Assembly: GCF_021412625.1 (NCBI RefSeq) | Contig: NZ_JAKCFI010000005.1 | Location: 620,001-684,000 of the forward strand | Origin: Myxococcus stipitatus | GTDB lineage: Bacteria; Myxococcota; Myxococcia; Myxococcales; Myxococcaceae | Length of the DNA stretch: 64,000 nucleotides | Direction: 5' to 3' | Shown: positions 1 to 10,175 of the stretch, piece by piece | Layout: the number at the start of each line of letters is the position of its first letter | Numbering within the stretch: position 1 is the stretch's first letter | Translations under genes and position numbers: made by a program | Notes under the pieces: model-generated | What the model saw: the letters and a program-made list of their open reading frames with translations, nothing else | What the model was told of the DNA's origin: nothing | Database searches by the model: none

Positions 1-2052
1 CCCTTCCTCATCCGCGGTGAGCTGGGCCGGCTGACGACGTCCGGTGGCGTCTCGGCGCAGCGCGCGCGTTCGGACTCCGGGTTCGAGGCGCGCGAGGCGC
101 TCGCGGACATCGCGGGGGCCTTCCGCCTGCGCTCGGACGACCTCGTGTTCCGTCGCGCCAGCGTGGACTCGCAGGGCCGGCAGCACCTGCGCTTCCGCCA
201 GCAGCTCCACGGCCTGAACGTCATCGGCGGAGAGCTCGTGCTCCACGCGGACGCGGAGGGCCTCATCTACGCGGCCAACGGCTCCGCGCGCGGCGGCCCG
301 GCCACGCGCCCCGAGGCGACGGTGGCCTCCACGGCCGCGCGCGAGGCGTCGCTCGCCACCACCACCATCCAGGAGGCGCGCGCCGAGGGCGCCCCGACGC
401 TCGTCTACCTGCGGCCCGAGGGCGGCGACGAGCTGCGGCTGGCGTGGCAGGTGCGGCTGGTGGGGACGCGCGAGGGGATGAAGGCGAACGACCTGGTGTA
501 CGTGGACGCGCAGCGCGGCGGCGTGCTCGCCACGCACCCGCAGATCCACGCGGCGCTCAACCGTCAGGTGTACAGCGCCAACAACGGCAGCACCACGCCG
601 GGAACGCTCAAGCGCTCCGAGGGTCAGGCCCCCACCGGTGACGCCCACGTCGACCAGAACTACGACCAGTTGGGCAACACGTACAACTGCTACAAGACGC
701 TGTTCAACCGCGACTCGTACGACAACGCGGGCGCCACGCTCGTCAGCACCGTCCACTACGGCAGCAACTACGTGAACGCGTACTGGGACGGCGAGCAGAT
801 GGTGTACGGCGACGGCAACGGCGTGGACTCCATCGAGTTGGGCAAGGACCTGGACGTCACCGTCCACGAGCTGACCCACGCGGTGACGGACACGGAGTCG
901 GACCTCATCTATTCGGGTGAGTCCGGCGGCCTCAACGAGTCCCTGTCCGACATCTTCTCCGGCGTGTGCGAGAGCTGGACGCGCAACTGGGCCACGGACG
1001 CGGACGTGTTCATGGTCGGCGAGGACATCTGGACACCAGCCATCCCCAACGACGCCCTGCGATACATGGACGACCCCGCCAAGGACGACGCGTCGCTCGA
1101 TTTCTACGGTGACTACTCGCCCGGCGTCGACGTGCACTACAGCTCCGGCATCAGCAACCTCGTCTTCGCGCTGCTCTCCAAGGGTGGCAGCCACCCGCGC
1201 GGCAAGACGACCCTGAACGTCGCGGCCATCGGCCCGGAGAAGGCCGGCCGCATCTTCTACAAGGCGAACACGGACCTGTTCACGCCGAGCACCACGTTCG
1301 AGCAGGCCAAGGCGTACACCATCCAGGCCGCGCAGGAGCTCGGCTACGACGCGGCCACGGTGCAGGCCGTGACGGACGCCTGGCTCGCGGTGGGCGTGCC
1401 GCCCCCGCCCCCCGTGACGGAGGCGCTCACCAACGGCGTCGCCAAGACGGGGCTGGCCGGCAGCTCCGGCAACAAGAAGTACTTCACGCTCGAGGTCCCC
1501 GCGGGCCAGACGACCCTGAAGTTCGAGACCACCGGCGGCACGGGTGACGCGGACCTCTACGTGCGCTACGGCAACGCCCCGAACAGCAGCACCTACGACT
1601 GCCGCCCGTACAGCAGCGGCAACGCGGAGAGCTGCAGCTTCACCAACCCGCAGGCGGGCACCTGGTACGTCATGGTCAACGCCTACACGGCCTACTCCGG
1701 CCTGTCGCTCACGGGCACCTACGGCGGTGGCTCCGGCCCCGGCACGCCCACCACGGAGACGGCCTCCGGTCAGGTGACGCGCAACGAGAACGACCGCTAC
1801 GGCCCCTACAGCGTCGTGCCGGGCACCACGTTCAAGGTGACCATGACGGGCACGCGCAACCCGAACCTGTACGTGCGCTTCGGCGCGCAGCCCACCACCA
1901 GCAACTACGACTGCCGCCCCAACGCCTCCGGCGCCTCGGAGACGTGCTCGCTGACGGTTCCGGCGGGCCAGAGCGAGGCCCACGTCATGGTGCGCGGCGT
2001 CGGCACCAACACGGCGACGTACAACCTGACCATCGAGTACGTGAAGCCGTAG
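1..2052 (+). CDS. Secreted M4 (thermolysin-type) metalloprotease, 5' end outside window
   Basis: The frame is open from base 1, so the gene begins upstream; the GTG at 145 is only an internal codon. The visible N-terminal part resembles the FTP propeptide of M4 zymogens. The zinc site is complete: HELTH is encoded at 865-879, and the third ligand Glu (GGLNESLSD) lies at 937-939, exactly 20 codons after the second His as in thermolysin. The motif DVHYSSG, near 1129-1149, supplies the catalytic His. Two pre-peptidase C-terminal (PPC) beta domains follow, about 1432-1725 and 1761-2046, each with a Cys pair. PPC domains are typical of exported proteases and are usually removed after secretion. 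The likely role is extracellular protein degradation. Family assignment is secure; substrate and export route are not visible. Confidence 0.95.
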   Translation, partial: PFLIRGELGRLTTSGGVSAQRARSDSGFEAREALADIAGAFRLRSDDLVFRRASVDSQGRQHLRFRQQLHGLNVIGGELVLHADAEGLIYAANGSARGGPATRPEATVASTAAREASLATTTIQEARAEGAPTLVYLRPEGGDELRLAWQVRLVGTREGMKANDLVYVDAQRGGVLATHPQIHAALNRQVYSANNGSTTPGTLKRSEGQAPTGDAHVDQNYDQLGNTYNCYKTLFNRDSYDNAGATLVSTVHYGSNYVNAYWDGEQMVYGDGNGVDSIELGKDLDVTVHELTHAVTDTESDLIYSGESGGLNESLSDIFSGVCESWTRNWATDADVFMVGEDIWTPAIPNDALRYMDDPAKDDASLDFYGDYSPGVDVHYSSGISNLVFALLSKGGSHPRGKTTLNVAAIGPEKAGRIFYKANTDLFTPSTTFEQAKAYTIQAAQELGYDAATVQAVTDAWLAVGVPPPPPVTEALTNGVAKTGLAGSSGNKKYFTLEVPAGQTTLKFETTGGTGDADLYVRYGNAPNSSTYDCRPYSSGNAESCSFTNPQAGTWYVMVNAYTAYSGLSLTGTYGGGSGPGTPTTETASGQVTRNENDRYGPYSVVPGTTFKVTMTGTRNPNLYVRFGAQPTTSNYDCRPNASGASETCSLTVPAGQSEAHVMVRGVGTNTATYNLTIEYVKP

Positions 2053-2082
2053 CCTCGCACTCGAGCTGACTTCGCTGGACGC

Positions 2083-2111
2083 GGGCGGCTTCCCCTCGAG
2101 GGAGGCCGCCC
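2083..2111. terminator. GC-rich hairpin between convergent genes
   Basis: Twelve-base arms (2083-2094 and 2100-2111) pair perfectly apart from one G-T wobble around a 5-base loop. The hairpin lies 31 bases after the protease stop, between two convergent genes. There is no U-tract on either strand, so intrinsic termination is only inferred from position and stability. Confidence 0.5.
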
Positions 2112-2136
2112 GTCGCGTTCCAGGGCCCCGGCCAGG

Positions 2137-2601
2137 TCAGCGATCCACGTACAGCGCCAGCACGCGATCCAACGCCGCCGCCGCCTGACGGTCATCCGGG
2201 TCCGGGCTCTTGCGCGCATGGACGGTGTGCCGTCGCGCGCGCGCCGCGTCCGTCTTCGCCAGCGCCATGGCCATGTAGAAGTTGGCGCGCGGGTGCTCCG
2301 GCTGCGCCTCCAGCACCGGCGACAACACCCGGCTGGCCCGCTCGTCGTCCCCCCGCTCGATGAGGCTCAGCGCCAGGTCGCACGCGGGATCCGGCTCCGC
2401 CGGCGCGCCCTCGTGCACCCGGGTCAACAGCTCCATCGAACGCTCCCGCTCGCCGGACGCCTCCAGCGCGCGCGCCAACCCGTGCATCACCTTCGCGTCG
2501 TCCGGGGCCTCGCGCAGCGCGGCCTCCAGCAGCCTCAGCCCCTCCGCGACATCCCCCGCCATCAGCCGGGTCATGCCGTCGCGATAGAACCCTGCTCCCA
2601 C
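2137..2601 (-). CDS. TPR-repeat protein
   Basis: A 154-residue protein made of tetratricopeptide-like helical pairs. Typical TPR positions recur (for example A-L-R-E-A-P-D-D then G-L-A-R-A-L) at roughly 35-residue spacing, giving about three to four repeats. There is no signal peptide or membrane segment, so it is probably a cytoplasmic protein-protein adaptor. It is convergent with the protease and divergent from the PLA2-like gene, so it appears monocistronic. No partner can be named from the sequence. Confidence 0.75.
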   Translation of the reverse strand: MGAGFYRDGMTRLMAGDVAEGLRLLEAALREAPDDAKVMHGLARALEASGERERSMELLTRVHEGAPAEPDPACDLALSLIERGDDERASRVLSPVLEAQPEHPRANFYMAMALAKTDAARARRHTVHARKSPDPDDRQAAAALDRVLALYVDR

Positions 2602-2705
2602 GCTGTCTCCCTCCGCGCCACGCAGCGCGTCATCTCATTTCGAGCAACTTCGTCCCCACAGGGTGCGACAAAACAATACAAAAGCGCCTCCCCCCGGGTC
2701 CGACC

Positions 2706-3308
2706 ATGCTCGTCCGCAATCCCCCAGTCTCGCCGCGTCGCGCGTCCACCACCAGTTCGGAGACGTCGGTCTCTCCGGCGCCCGGAGCCACGCCGGCCGC
2801 GAAGCCCGCGGTGAGCGGGCTCCAGGTGAAGGACTCCTTCGCGCCGGCCACCGCGCTGCAGCGGGCCGCCCGCGTGGGCGAGGCGCCCGCCGGGGACCAC
2901 GGCAAGCTGATGCGGGAGTACCTGACGGGGGCGCGCCCGCCGCCGGCCGACTTCGAGCAGGTGATGGGCTACAAGCCCTTCTCCATCCAGACGAAGCACG
3001 GACAGCGGATGCAGGACCCGTTCGGCTCGGCGTCCGCGCCGGGGAAGATTGGCCCGGACAAGGAGTTCGACCCCGCGGCCAAGACGCACGACTACGGCTA
3101 CGACCTGCTGCGCTACTACGACCGCAAGGGCACGCCGCTCGGCGGCGACGCGCGCAAGGCCGCCGACGCCCTCTTCCGCGAGGACCTCTTCCACTACGCC
3201 AACGACCAGAAGGGCTTCGGCGACCGGCTGAAGTACCGGACGTGGGCGCAGATCTACGCCACGGCGGTGGAGCTCAACTCCCGCGTGCAGGGCTACGGCC
3301 CTCCGTGA
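2706..3308 (+). CDS. Phospholipase A2-like protein (His-Asp dyad, no cysteines)
   Basis: A 200-residue protein. Residues 1-40 are Pro/Ser/Thr/Ala-rich and probably disordered, with no signal peptide. The core carries THDYGYDLLRYY (His128, Asp129), then ADALFREDLF (Asp154), then an aromatic helix near YRTWAQIYATAVELN. From memory, the order and spacing match bacterial secreted PLA2 of the Streptomyces type, where HDFGY carries the catalytic His and a calcium ligand, and a later D-x-x-F-x-E-D supplies the Asp partner. Unlike those enzymes it has no Cys, hence no disulfides, and no export signal. It might act intracellularly or be delivered by a specialised secretion system. The start is the first ATG; no strong ribosome-binding site is seen. 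Activity is inferred. Confidence 0.6.
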   Translation: MLVRNPPVSPRRASTTSSETSVSPAPGATPAAKPAVSGLQVKDSFAPATALQRAARVGEAPAGDHGKLMREYLTGARPPPADFEQVMGYKPFSIQTKHGQRMQDPFGSASAPGKIGPDKEFDPAAKTHDYGYDLLRYYDRKGTPLGGDARKAADALFREDLFHYANDQKGFGDRLKYRTWAQIYATAVELNSRVQGYGPP

Positions 3309-3332
3309 GGGGACGCCGGGCGGCGCCCCCTC
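3307..3332. terminator. GC-rich hairpin at convergent gene ends
   Basis: GAGGGG and CGCC pair with GGCG and CCCCTC around a 4-base loop, with a single A-C mismatch. The hairpin starts inside the stop codon of the PLA2-like gene and ends 8 bases before the stop of the convergent regulator gene. It has no U-tract. Confidence 0.4.
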
Positions 3333-3339
3333 CCGCCGC

Positions 3340-4686
<1,347 letters not shown>

Positions 4687-4689
4687 CGC

Positions 4690-6012
4690 TCAGCCTCCCC
4701 TCGCGGGCACGATGAGCCGGAACTCCGCGCCACCTTCCGCGCGCGTCCTCGCGCTGATGGAGCCGCCGTGCAGCTCGACGATGCGCCGGGTGATGGCCAG
4801 CCCCAGCCCCACGCCCCTCAGCCGCCCCGTGACGAAGGGCTCGAAGATGCGCTCCTCGTCGCCCCGGGGGATTCCCGGCCCGTGGTCCTTGACGATGAAC
4901 ACCAGCGACGAGCCCTCGCGCACCGCGTCCACCTCCACGCGCCGGCCCTCCGGGCTGACCTGCACCGCGTTGCGCAGCACGTTCTCCAGCGCCTGCTGGA
5001 ACCGCCCCGCGTCCAGCTCCCAGCGCTCGCGCCCCGGCAGGTAGTGCGCCTCCACGCGCGCCTCGCCCGTGGCCTCCACCGCCGCGCGCAGCACCTCGTT
5101 GGGGTCGGTGCCCGTGCGCCGCAGCTCGCCGCTGCGCACGAAGGCGAGCAGGTCGTTCGTCAGCTGCTCCAGCCGCACCGCCTCGTTGACGATGCGGTCC
5201 GCCTTCGGCCGCAGCACCTCGTCGCCCTCCACGCGCTCGGCCAGCAGCTGCGAGTGTCCCTTGAGCGAGGCCAGCGGGTTGCGCAGCTCGTGCGCGAGCA
5301 CCGCCGACATCGTGCCCAGCGCCGCCAGCCTGCGCCCCCGCTCCAACTCCAGCGCCAACGCCTCGCGCTGCGCCAGCGACCGCGAGAAGGCGAACGCCAG
5401 CGCCAGGATGCCCACGCACGACACCACCGCCACCACCAGCATGCCCTGCGAGCGCTCCTTCAACTCAGACGCGGTGACGGGCTCGAACTCGTAGCCGATG
5501 CGCAGGTTGCGCCGCCCGTCGGCTGGCGCGGCGCCCGCGTCCACGGCCGGAGGCGTCCCGTTCACCGCCGCCACGGCCTCCACCGGCTTCGGCTTGCGCA
5601 ACCGGTGGATGACCCGGCCGCGCCCGCCCTCGATGCGCATCACCAGCCCTTCCTGGTACTCGCCCACCGACCCCACGCCCGCCGACGCCATGACCCGGCC
5701 GTCCTCGAAGATGGCCACGTAGCGCAGCCCGCCCTCGCGGTGGGCCTCCAGGAAGGCGTCGAGCTGCTGCTGGCTCGGCACGCCCGTGCCCTCCCGGAAG
5801 GCCTCCAGTCCGGCGTTCATCATCACCGTGGACATGCCCCGGACCACCAGGGTGGACGACTCCAGGGCGGACCTGCGAATGATGAAGGCCGCGGCCAGCA
5901 GCACGGCGCACATCAACGCCGCCGCCACCCACGGCATCCACGGACCGAGCGGCCTCCAGCGCGCCCCGCCGCTCATCGCCGACACCCTCCGAGGAGTCTC
6001 TCCCCACTCCAT
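4690..6012 (-). CDS. Membrane sensor histidine kinase, partner of the NtrC-type regulator
   Basis: 440 residues from the ATG at 6012, chosen because GGGAGGA lies 5 bases upstream; an ATG 17 codons earlier lacks this. One hydrophobic segment follows the N-terminus (about 26-46) and a second precedes the catalytic core (about 190-210), enclosing a roughly 140-residue extracytoplasmic sensor region. The HisKA motif is [19 protein letters not shown], and the ATPase domain ends with the N box (ENVLRNAVQ), GPGIP and [10 protein letters not shown]. There is no HAMP domain. It should autophosphorylate on the HELRNP His and phosphorylate the adjacent regulator. The sensed signal is unknown, but the divergent MacAB-TolC genes suggest envelope or toxic-compound stress. 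Confidence 0.92.
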   Translation of the reverse strand: MEWGETPRRVSAMSGGARWRPLGPWMPWVAAALMCAVLLAAAFIIRRSALESSTLVVRGMSTVMMNAGLEAFREGTGVPSQQQLDAFLEAHREGGLRYVAIFEDGRVMASAGVGSVGEYQEGLVMRIEGGRGRVIHRLRKPKPVEAVAAVNGTPPAVDAGAAPADGRRNLRIGYEFEPVTASELKERSQGMLVVAVVSCVGILALAFAFSRSLAQREALALELERGRRLAALGTMSAVLAHELRNPLASLKGHSQLLAERVEGDEVLRPKADRIVNEAVRLEQLTNDLLAFVRSGELRRTGTDPNEVLRAAVEATGEARVEAHYLPGRERWELDAGRFQQALENVLRNAVQVSPEGRRVEVDAVREGSSLVFIVKDHGPGIPRGDEERIFEPFVTGRLRGVGLGLAITRRIVELHGGSISARTRAEGGAEFRLIVPARGG

Positions 6013-6049
6013 GACGTTCCTCCCGTCGCTGCGAACTCTGCATCCCGGA

Positions 6050-6063
6050 TGCGGAATCCGCAC
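6050..6063. promoter_or_regulatory. Dyad repeat copy 1, candidate activator site near the kinase gene
   Basis: TGCGGAATCCGCAC contains the inverted repeat TGCGG-AAT-CCGCA. It lies 37 bases upstream of the kinase start, where a bound regulator could control its own operon. An identical 14-mer occurs 217 bases away, in front of the efflux promoter. Confidence 0.6.
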
Positions 6064-6266
6064 TCTCTTCCGTCAACGGGGGGGACCCCATGGCCATCCC
6101 GTCGCCTGGTTGCTGTCACGCGCATCGACATCTCTCCGTGGGAGGGGGCACGGCACCACGGCCGCCAGATTCGAACGCCCGGCCAGTGCAATCACGAGGC
6201 CCACGCCACCACCACCCCCGTGCCCCGCCTGCCCGTCCGCCCCCCGCGCCCCGTGGCGCCAACGCG

Positions 6267-6280
6267 TGCGGAATCCGCAC
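6267..6280. promoter_or_regulatory. Dyad repeat copy 2, candidate enhancer (UAS) of the efflux operon
   Basis: Second exact copy of TGCGGAATCCGCAC, extended here to GTGCGG-AAT-CCGCAC. Its centre is about 95 bases upstream of the predicted start of the sigma-54 transcript, a usual place for NtrC-family enhancer sites. Recognition by the neighbouring regulator is inferred. Confidence 0.65.
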
Positions 6281-6311
6281 CTGGACTGCTCTTTTGGCAA
6301 CACGGCGCCGA

Positions 6312-6327
6312 AAATGTCATGACATTT
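6312..6327. promoter_or_regulatory. Perfect 16-bp palindrome just upstream of the sigma-54 promoter
   Basis: AAATGTCATGACATTT is a perfect palindrome, and A/T-rich in a very GC-rich genome. It sits 15 bases upstream of the -24 element. It could be an operator for a second regulator acting on the efflux operon; the protein that binds is unknown. Confidence 0.5.
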
Positions 6328-6342
6328 CAATGGGTTGAGTGG

Positions 6343-6358
6343 TGGCAAGACGCATGCA
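6343..6358 (+). promoter_or_regulatory. Sigma-54 (-24/-12) promoter of the efflux operon
   Basis: TGGCAAGACGCATGCA matches the consensus TGGCAC-N5-TTGCA, with the invariant GG and GC separated by exactly 10 bases. The predicted transcript starts near 6369, giving a leader of about 55 bases before the TolC start codon. The upstream dyad and the neighbouring NtrC-type gene support the call. Confidence 0.78.
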
Positions 6359-6423
6359 ATCGTCCGGTTCGGAGACGCCGGGGGCGCCAGGAGCGCACCG
6401 GCATTCAACGGGACAAGGCTTCG

Positions 6424-7868
6424 ATGACGATGCACCAGGGAACGCGGTTCCAGAGACGGCCTCGCCGGATGACGGCATGGGCGCTGGGGGTCCTGGGAGG
6501 CATGGTGGTGACGGGGAGCGCGTGGGCCCAGGAGCCCCCGACCCAGGCGAGCGAGCCCGCGGCGACGCCCACCCAGGCGCCGGCCAACGCCCCGCCCCCG
6601 GCGGCGGATGCCCCCATCGCCTTGCCACCGCCCGCGACCGAGGCCGCGGCGCCGGTGAGCGTCACGCTGGAAGAGGCCATCGCGCGAGCGCTGAAGGCCA
6701 ATCCCCAGGTGGCGCAGGCGTCGGGCAACGTCACCAATTCGGAGGCCGCGGAGCGCAGCGCGGTGGGCGCCTACCTGCCGAACCTGTCGGCGAGCGCCAA
6801 TGGCTCGCTGTCCAGCAGCCGGCGCATCGATCCGGAGACGGGCGTCGTCACGTCCGGCTCGAACGACACGTACAGCGCGGGCCTCGCCGCGTCGTGGAAC
6901 GTCTTCACCGGCGGCCAGCGCAGCGCCAACCGCAAGCAGACCCGGGCGCAGACGAGCGCGGCCGAGGCCCAGTTGGTGGCCCAGCGCGCCAACGCGGTCC
7001 TCGAGGTGGAGCGCTCCTTCTACGAGGTGTTGCGCGCGGAGGGACTGGAAGAGGTGGCGCGCTCCCGCATCGAGCGGGCGAAGCAGAACGCGGAGGCCGC
7101 GGAGCGGCGGCTCGCGGTGGGTTCGGCGACGCGGTCGGACCTGCTGCGCGCGCAGCTCGACCACACCACCGCGCGCGAGGCCCTGCGCACGGCGGAGACG
7201 CAGCGCGAATCGGCCGCGTTGTCGCTGGGGCGCCTCATCGGCGAGGAAGGCCCGGTGGGCGCCCGCCCCCTCCCGGAGGAGACGCCCCGCCCCATCGCGC
7301 TCACCCCCGAGGCCCTCCTCGTCGAGTTGGAGGCCAACGCCCCGGCGGTGCTCGCGGCGGCGGCGACGCTGAAGGCCACGGAGGCCGGCGTGAGCGCGGC
7401 CAAGGCCACCTACCTGCCGACGGTGCGACTGTCCGCGGGCTATGACTGGTTCAACCAGGACGCGAGCTTCACCGGAGGCTCGACGAGCTGGTCGGTGCGG
7501 CTGGGCCTGTCCTATCCCATCTTCGACGGCTTCCTGCGCGAGGAGCGCGTGCAGCGGGCGCGGACGTCGGAGCGGGTGTCCCAGGCGCAGCTGGCGGACA
7601 CGCGGCGCGCGCTGCGCTCCGGCGCGGCCCAGGCCCTGGCGCAGATCCGCCTGGCGGCGGACCGCATCGGCTTCTCCGAGCAGGCCGTCGAGGTGGCCCG
7701 CGAGGACCTCAAGGTGCAGCAGGAGCGCTACCGCCTGGGCGCCACCACCATCCTCGACCTGCTGACGTCGCAGGAGAGCCTGGTGCAGGCGGAGATCAAC
7801 CTCGTGTCCTCCCGCTTCGACTACCGCATCGCGCGCGCGGAGCTGGAGGCGCTCGCCGGGAGGCCCTT

Positions 7869-7872
<4 letters not shown>
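6424..7872 (+). CDS. TolC-family outer membrane efflux protein
   Basis: 482 residues. The ATG at 6424 has AAGG 5 bases upstream. A basic N-terminus, hydrophobic segment and AWA-QE form a signal peptide cleaved near residue 35. A Pro/Ala-rich linker follows to about residue 75. Two OEP repeats then carry long coiled-coil helices, for example around [19 protein letters not shown] and the second half starting near [15 protein letters not shown]. The protein should form the trimeric outer-membrane channel. It is the first gene of a four-gene operon: its stop overlaps the ATPase start by 4 bases. Induction is probably sigma-54-dependent through the divergent two-component pair. Confidence 0.93.
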
Positions 7873-8615
<743 letters not shown>

Positions 8616-8659
8616 GCGGGACCGCGCGAGGCGCGGCCACGAGGACCTGGAGGGACGTC

Positions 8660-10150
8660 GTGAGCAAGACGAAGAAGGTGGTCATCACGGGTGCCGCGGC
8701 ACTCCTGCTCGGCGCGGGCGTTTTCTACGTCCGGGGAAAGGGTGAGCAGGAGGCGCCGGCGCGCTCCGCGGCGGTGGTGGCGGTGGAGCGCAGGGACATG
8801 GAGGTGGTGGCGGAGTCCGCGGGGCTCGTGGAGCCCCTGCGCGTGGTGGAGGTGAAGTCCAAGGCCTCCGGTGAGGTGCTGCGCGTCCTGTTCGACACGG
8901 GCGACAAGGTGGAGAAGGACGCCCTCCTGGCGGAGATCGATCCTCGAGACGTGCAGAACGCGCTCGCGCAGGCCCAGGCGGACCTCGAGTCCGCGCGCGT
9001 GCGCCTGAACACGACCGAGGCCCAGCGCCAGCGCATGGAGGCGCTGCGCCAGTCCGGCTACGTCACCCAGCAGGAGTACGAGGCGACGGTGGACGCGTAC
9101 GCCACCGCGCGCGCGGCCAAGGTGCGCGCGGAGACCAACCTCCAGCTGGCCAAGGAGCGCAGCCGCGACGTCACCATCCGCGCGCCCAGCTCCGGCACGC
9201 TGCTCGAGCGGCAGATCCAACCGGGGCAGATCATCGCCTCCGCGACGTCGAACGTGTCCGGCGGCAGCACCCTGTTCAAGATGGCGGACCTGTCCGTCAT
9301 GCAGGTGCGCGCCAAGGTGGACGAGACGGACGTGGGGCAGATCAAGCCGGGCCTCAAGGCGCGCGTGACGATGGAGGCGTACCCGGGCCGGACGTTCATC
9401 GGCGACGTGGTGAAGATCGAACCCCAGGCGCTCGTGGAGCAGAACGTCACCCTCTTCCCGGTGCTGGTGCGCCTGGAGAACCCGGAGGGCCTGCTGCGTC
9501 CGGGCATGAACGCGGAGGTGGCGATCGAAATCTCCCGCCGGCGCAACGCCCTCACCGTGCCGAACTCCGCGGTGGTGGGCCTGCGCGACGCTCGCGCGGC
9601 CGCCTCCGCGGTGGGCGTGAGCGAGGAGACGGTGCGTGCCATGCTCCGTCCGGCGGGCGGACGGGGCGCGCCCCAGGGCGGCGATGCTCCCTCGGGCGCG
9701 ACCGATGGGGCGCCGGGCGCCGACAAGGCCCCCCCGGGACAGGGGCCGCGCGAGGGCATGGCGGGCGCGCCGGGTCGCGAGGGCACCGGGCAGATGGCTC
9801 CCGCTGCTGGCGCGGTGACGCCGGTAAGCGTGGCCACGGGCGCGGAAGGCGCGGGCGGCGGGCGGAGGGGCCGAGGTGGGCGCGAGGGCGGCCAGGGTCC
9901 GCAGGGAGACACGCGGCCGGGCCTCGTCTTCGTCCAGGGGCCGAAGGGACCGGAGCCGCGCCGCGTGACGCTGGGCCTGAGCGACTGGGAGAGCTCGGAG
10001 GTCCTCAGCGGGCTCCAGGACGGCGAGCAGGTGCTGCTCATCTCGGTGGCGCAGCTCCAGCAGCAGCAACAGCAGCGCTCGGAGCGCATGCGCCAGGCCG
10101 CGGGCGGGATGATCCCCGGCGGCGGCCCCATGCGCATGGGCGGACGGTAG
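8660..10150 (+). CDS. MacA-like periplasmic adaptor (HlyD/RND-MFP family)
   Basis: 496 residues from the GTG at 8660, preceded by GGAGGG 5 bases upstream; a TTG at 8612 overlapping the previous stop is possible but lacks this site. An N-terminal membrane anchor (about 7-24) leads to split biotinyl-lipoyl halves, a coiled-coil hairpin (about 95-165) and a beta-barrel. It should bridge the inner-membrane permease to TolC. Odd feature: residues of about 328-417 form a Gly/Pro/Ala-rich, Arg-containing low-complexity insert between the barrel and the final membrane-proximal strands, absent from typical MacA proteins. Confidence 0.9.
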   Translation: MSKTKKVVITGAAALLLGAGVFYVRGKGEQEAPARSAAVVAVERRDMEVVAESAGLVEPLRVVEVKSKASGEVLRVLFDTGDKVEKDALLAEIDPRDVQNALAQAQADLESARVRLNTTEAQRQRMEALRQSGYVTQQEYEATVDAYATARAAKVRAETNLQLAKERSRDVTIRAPSSGTLLERQIQPGQIIASATSNVSGGSTLFKMADLSVMQVRAKVDETDVGQIKPGLKARVTMEAYPGRTFIGDVVKIEPQALVEQNVTLFPVLVRLENPEGLLRPGMNAEVAIEISRRRNALTVPNSAVVGLRDARAAASAVGVSEETVRAMLRPAGGRGAPQGGDAPSGATDGAPGADKAPPGQGPREGMAGAPGREGTGQMAPAAGAVTPVSVATGAEGAGGGRRGRGGREGGQGPQGDTRPGLVFVQGPKGPEPRRVTLGLSDWESSEVLSGLQDGEQVLLISVAQLQQQQQQRSERMRQAAGGMIPGGGPMRMGGR

Positions 10151-10175
10151 GCAGGAAGGAGGAGGAGGTCAGGTC

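Larger units (their letters stand above)
6013..6423. other. Divergent regulatory region between kinase and efflux operon
   Basis: This 411-base gap has no plausible coding gene. It contains two copies of the 14-mer TGCGGAATCCGCAC (6050-6063 and 6267-6280), a perfect 16-bp palindrome (6312-6327) and a sigma-54 promoter directed at the efflux operon (6343-6358). Bases 6090-6260 are C-rich with no further motif that I can support. Confidence 0.75.
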
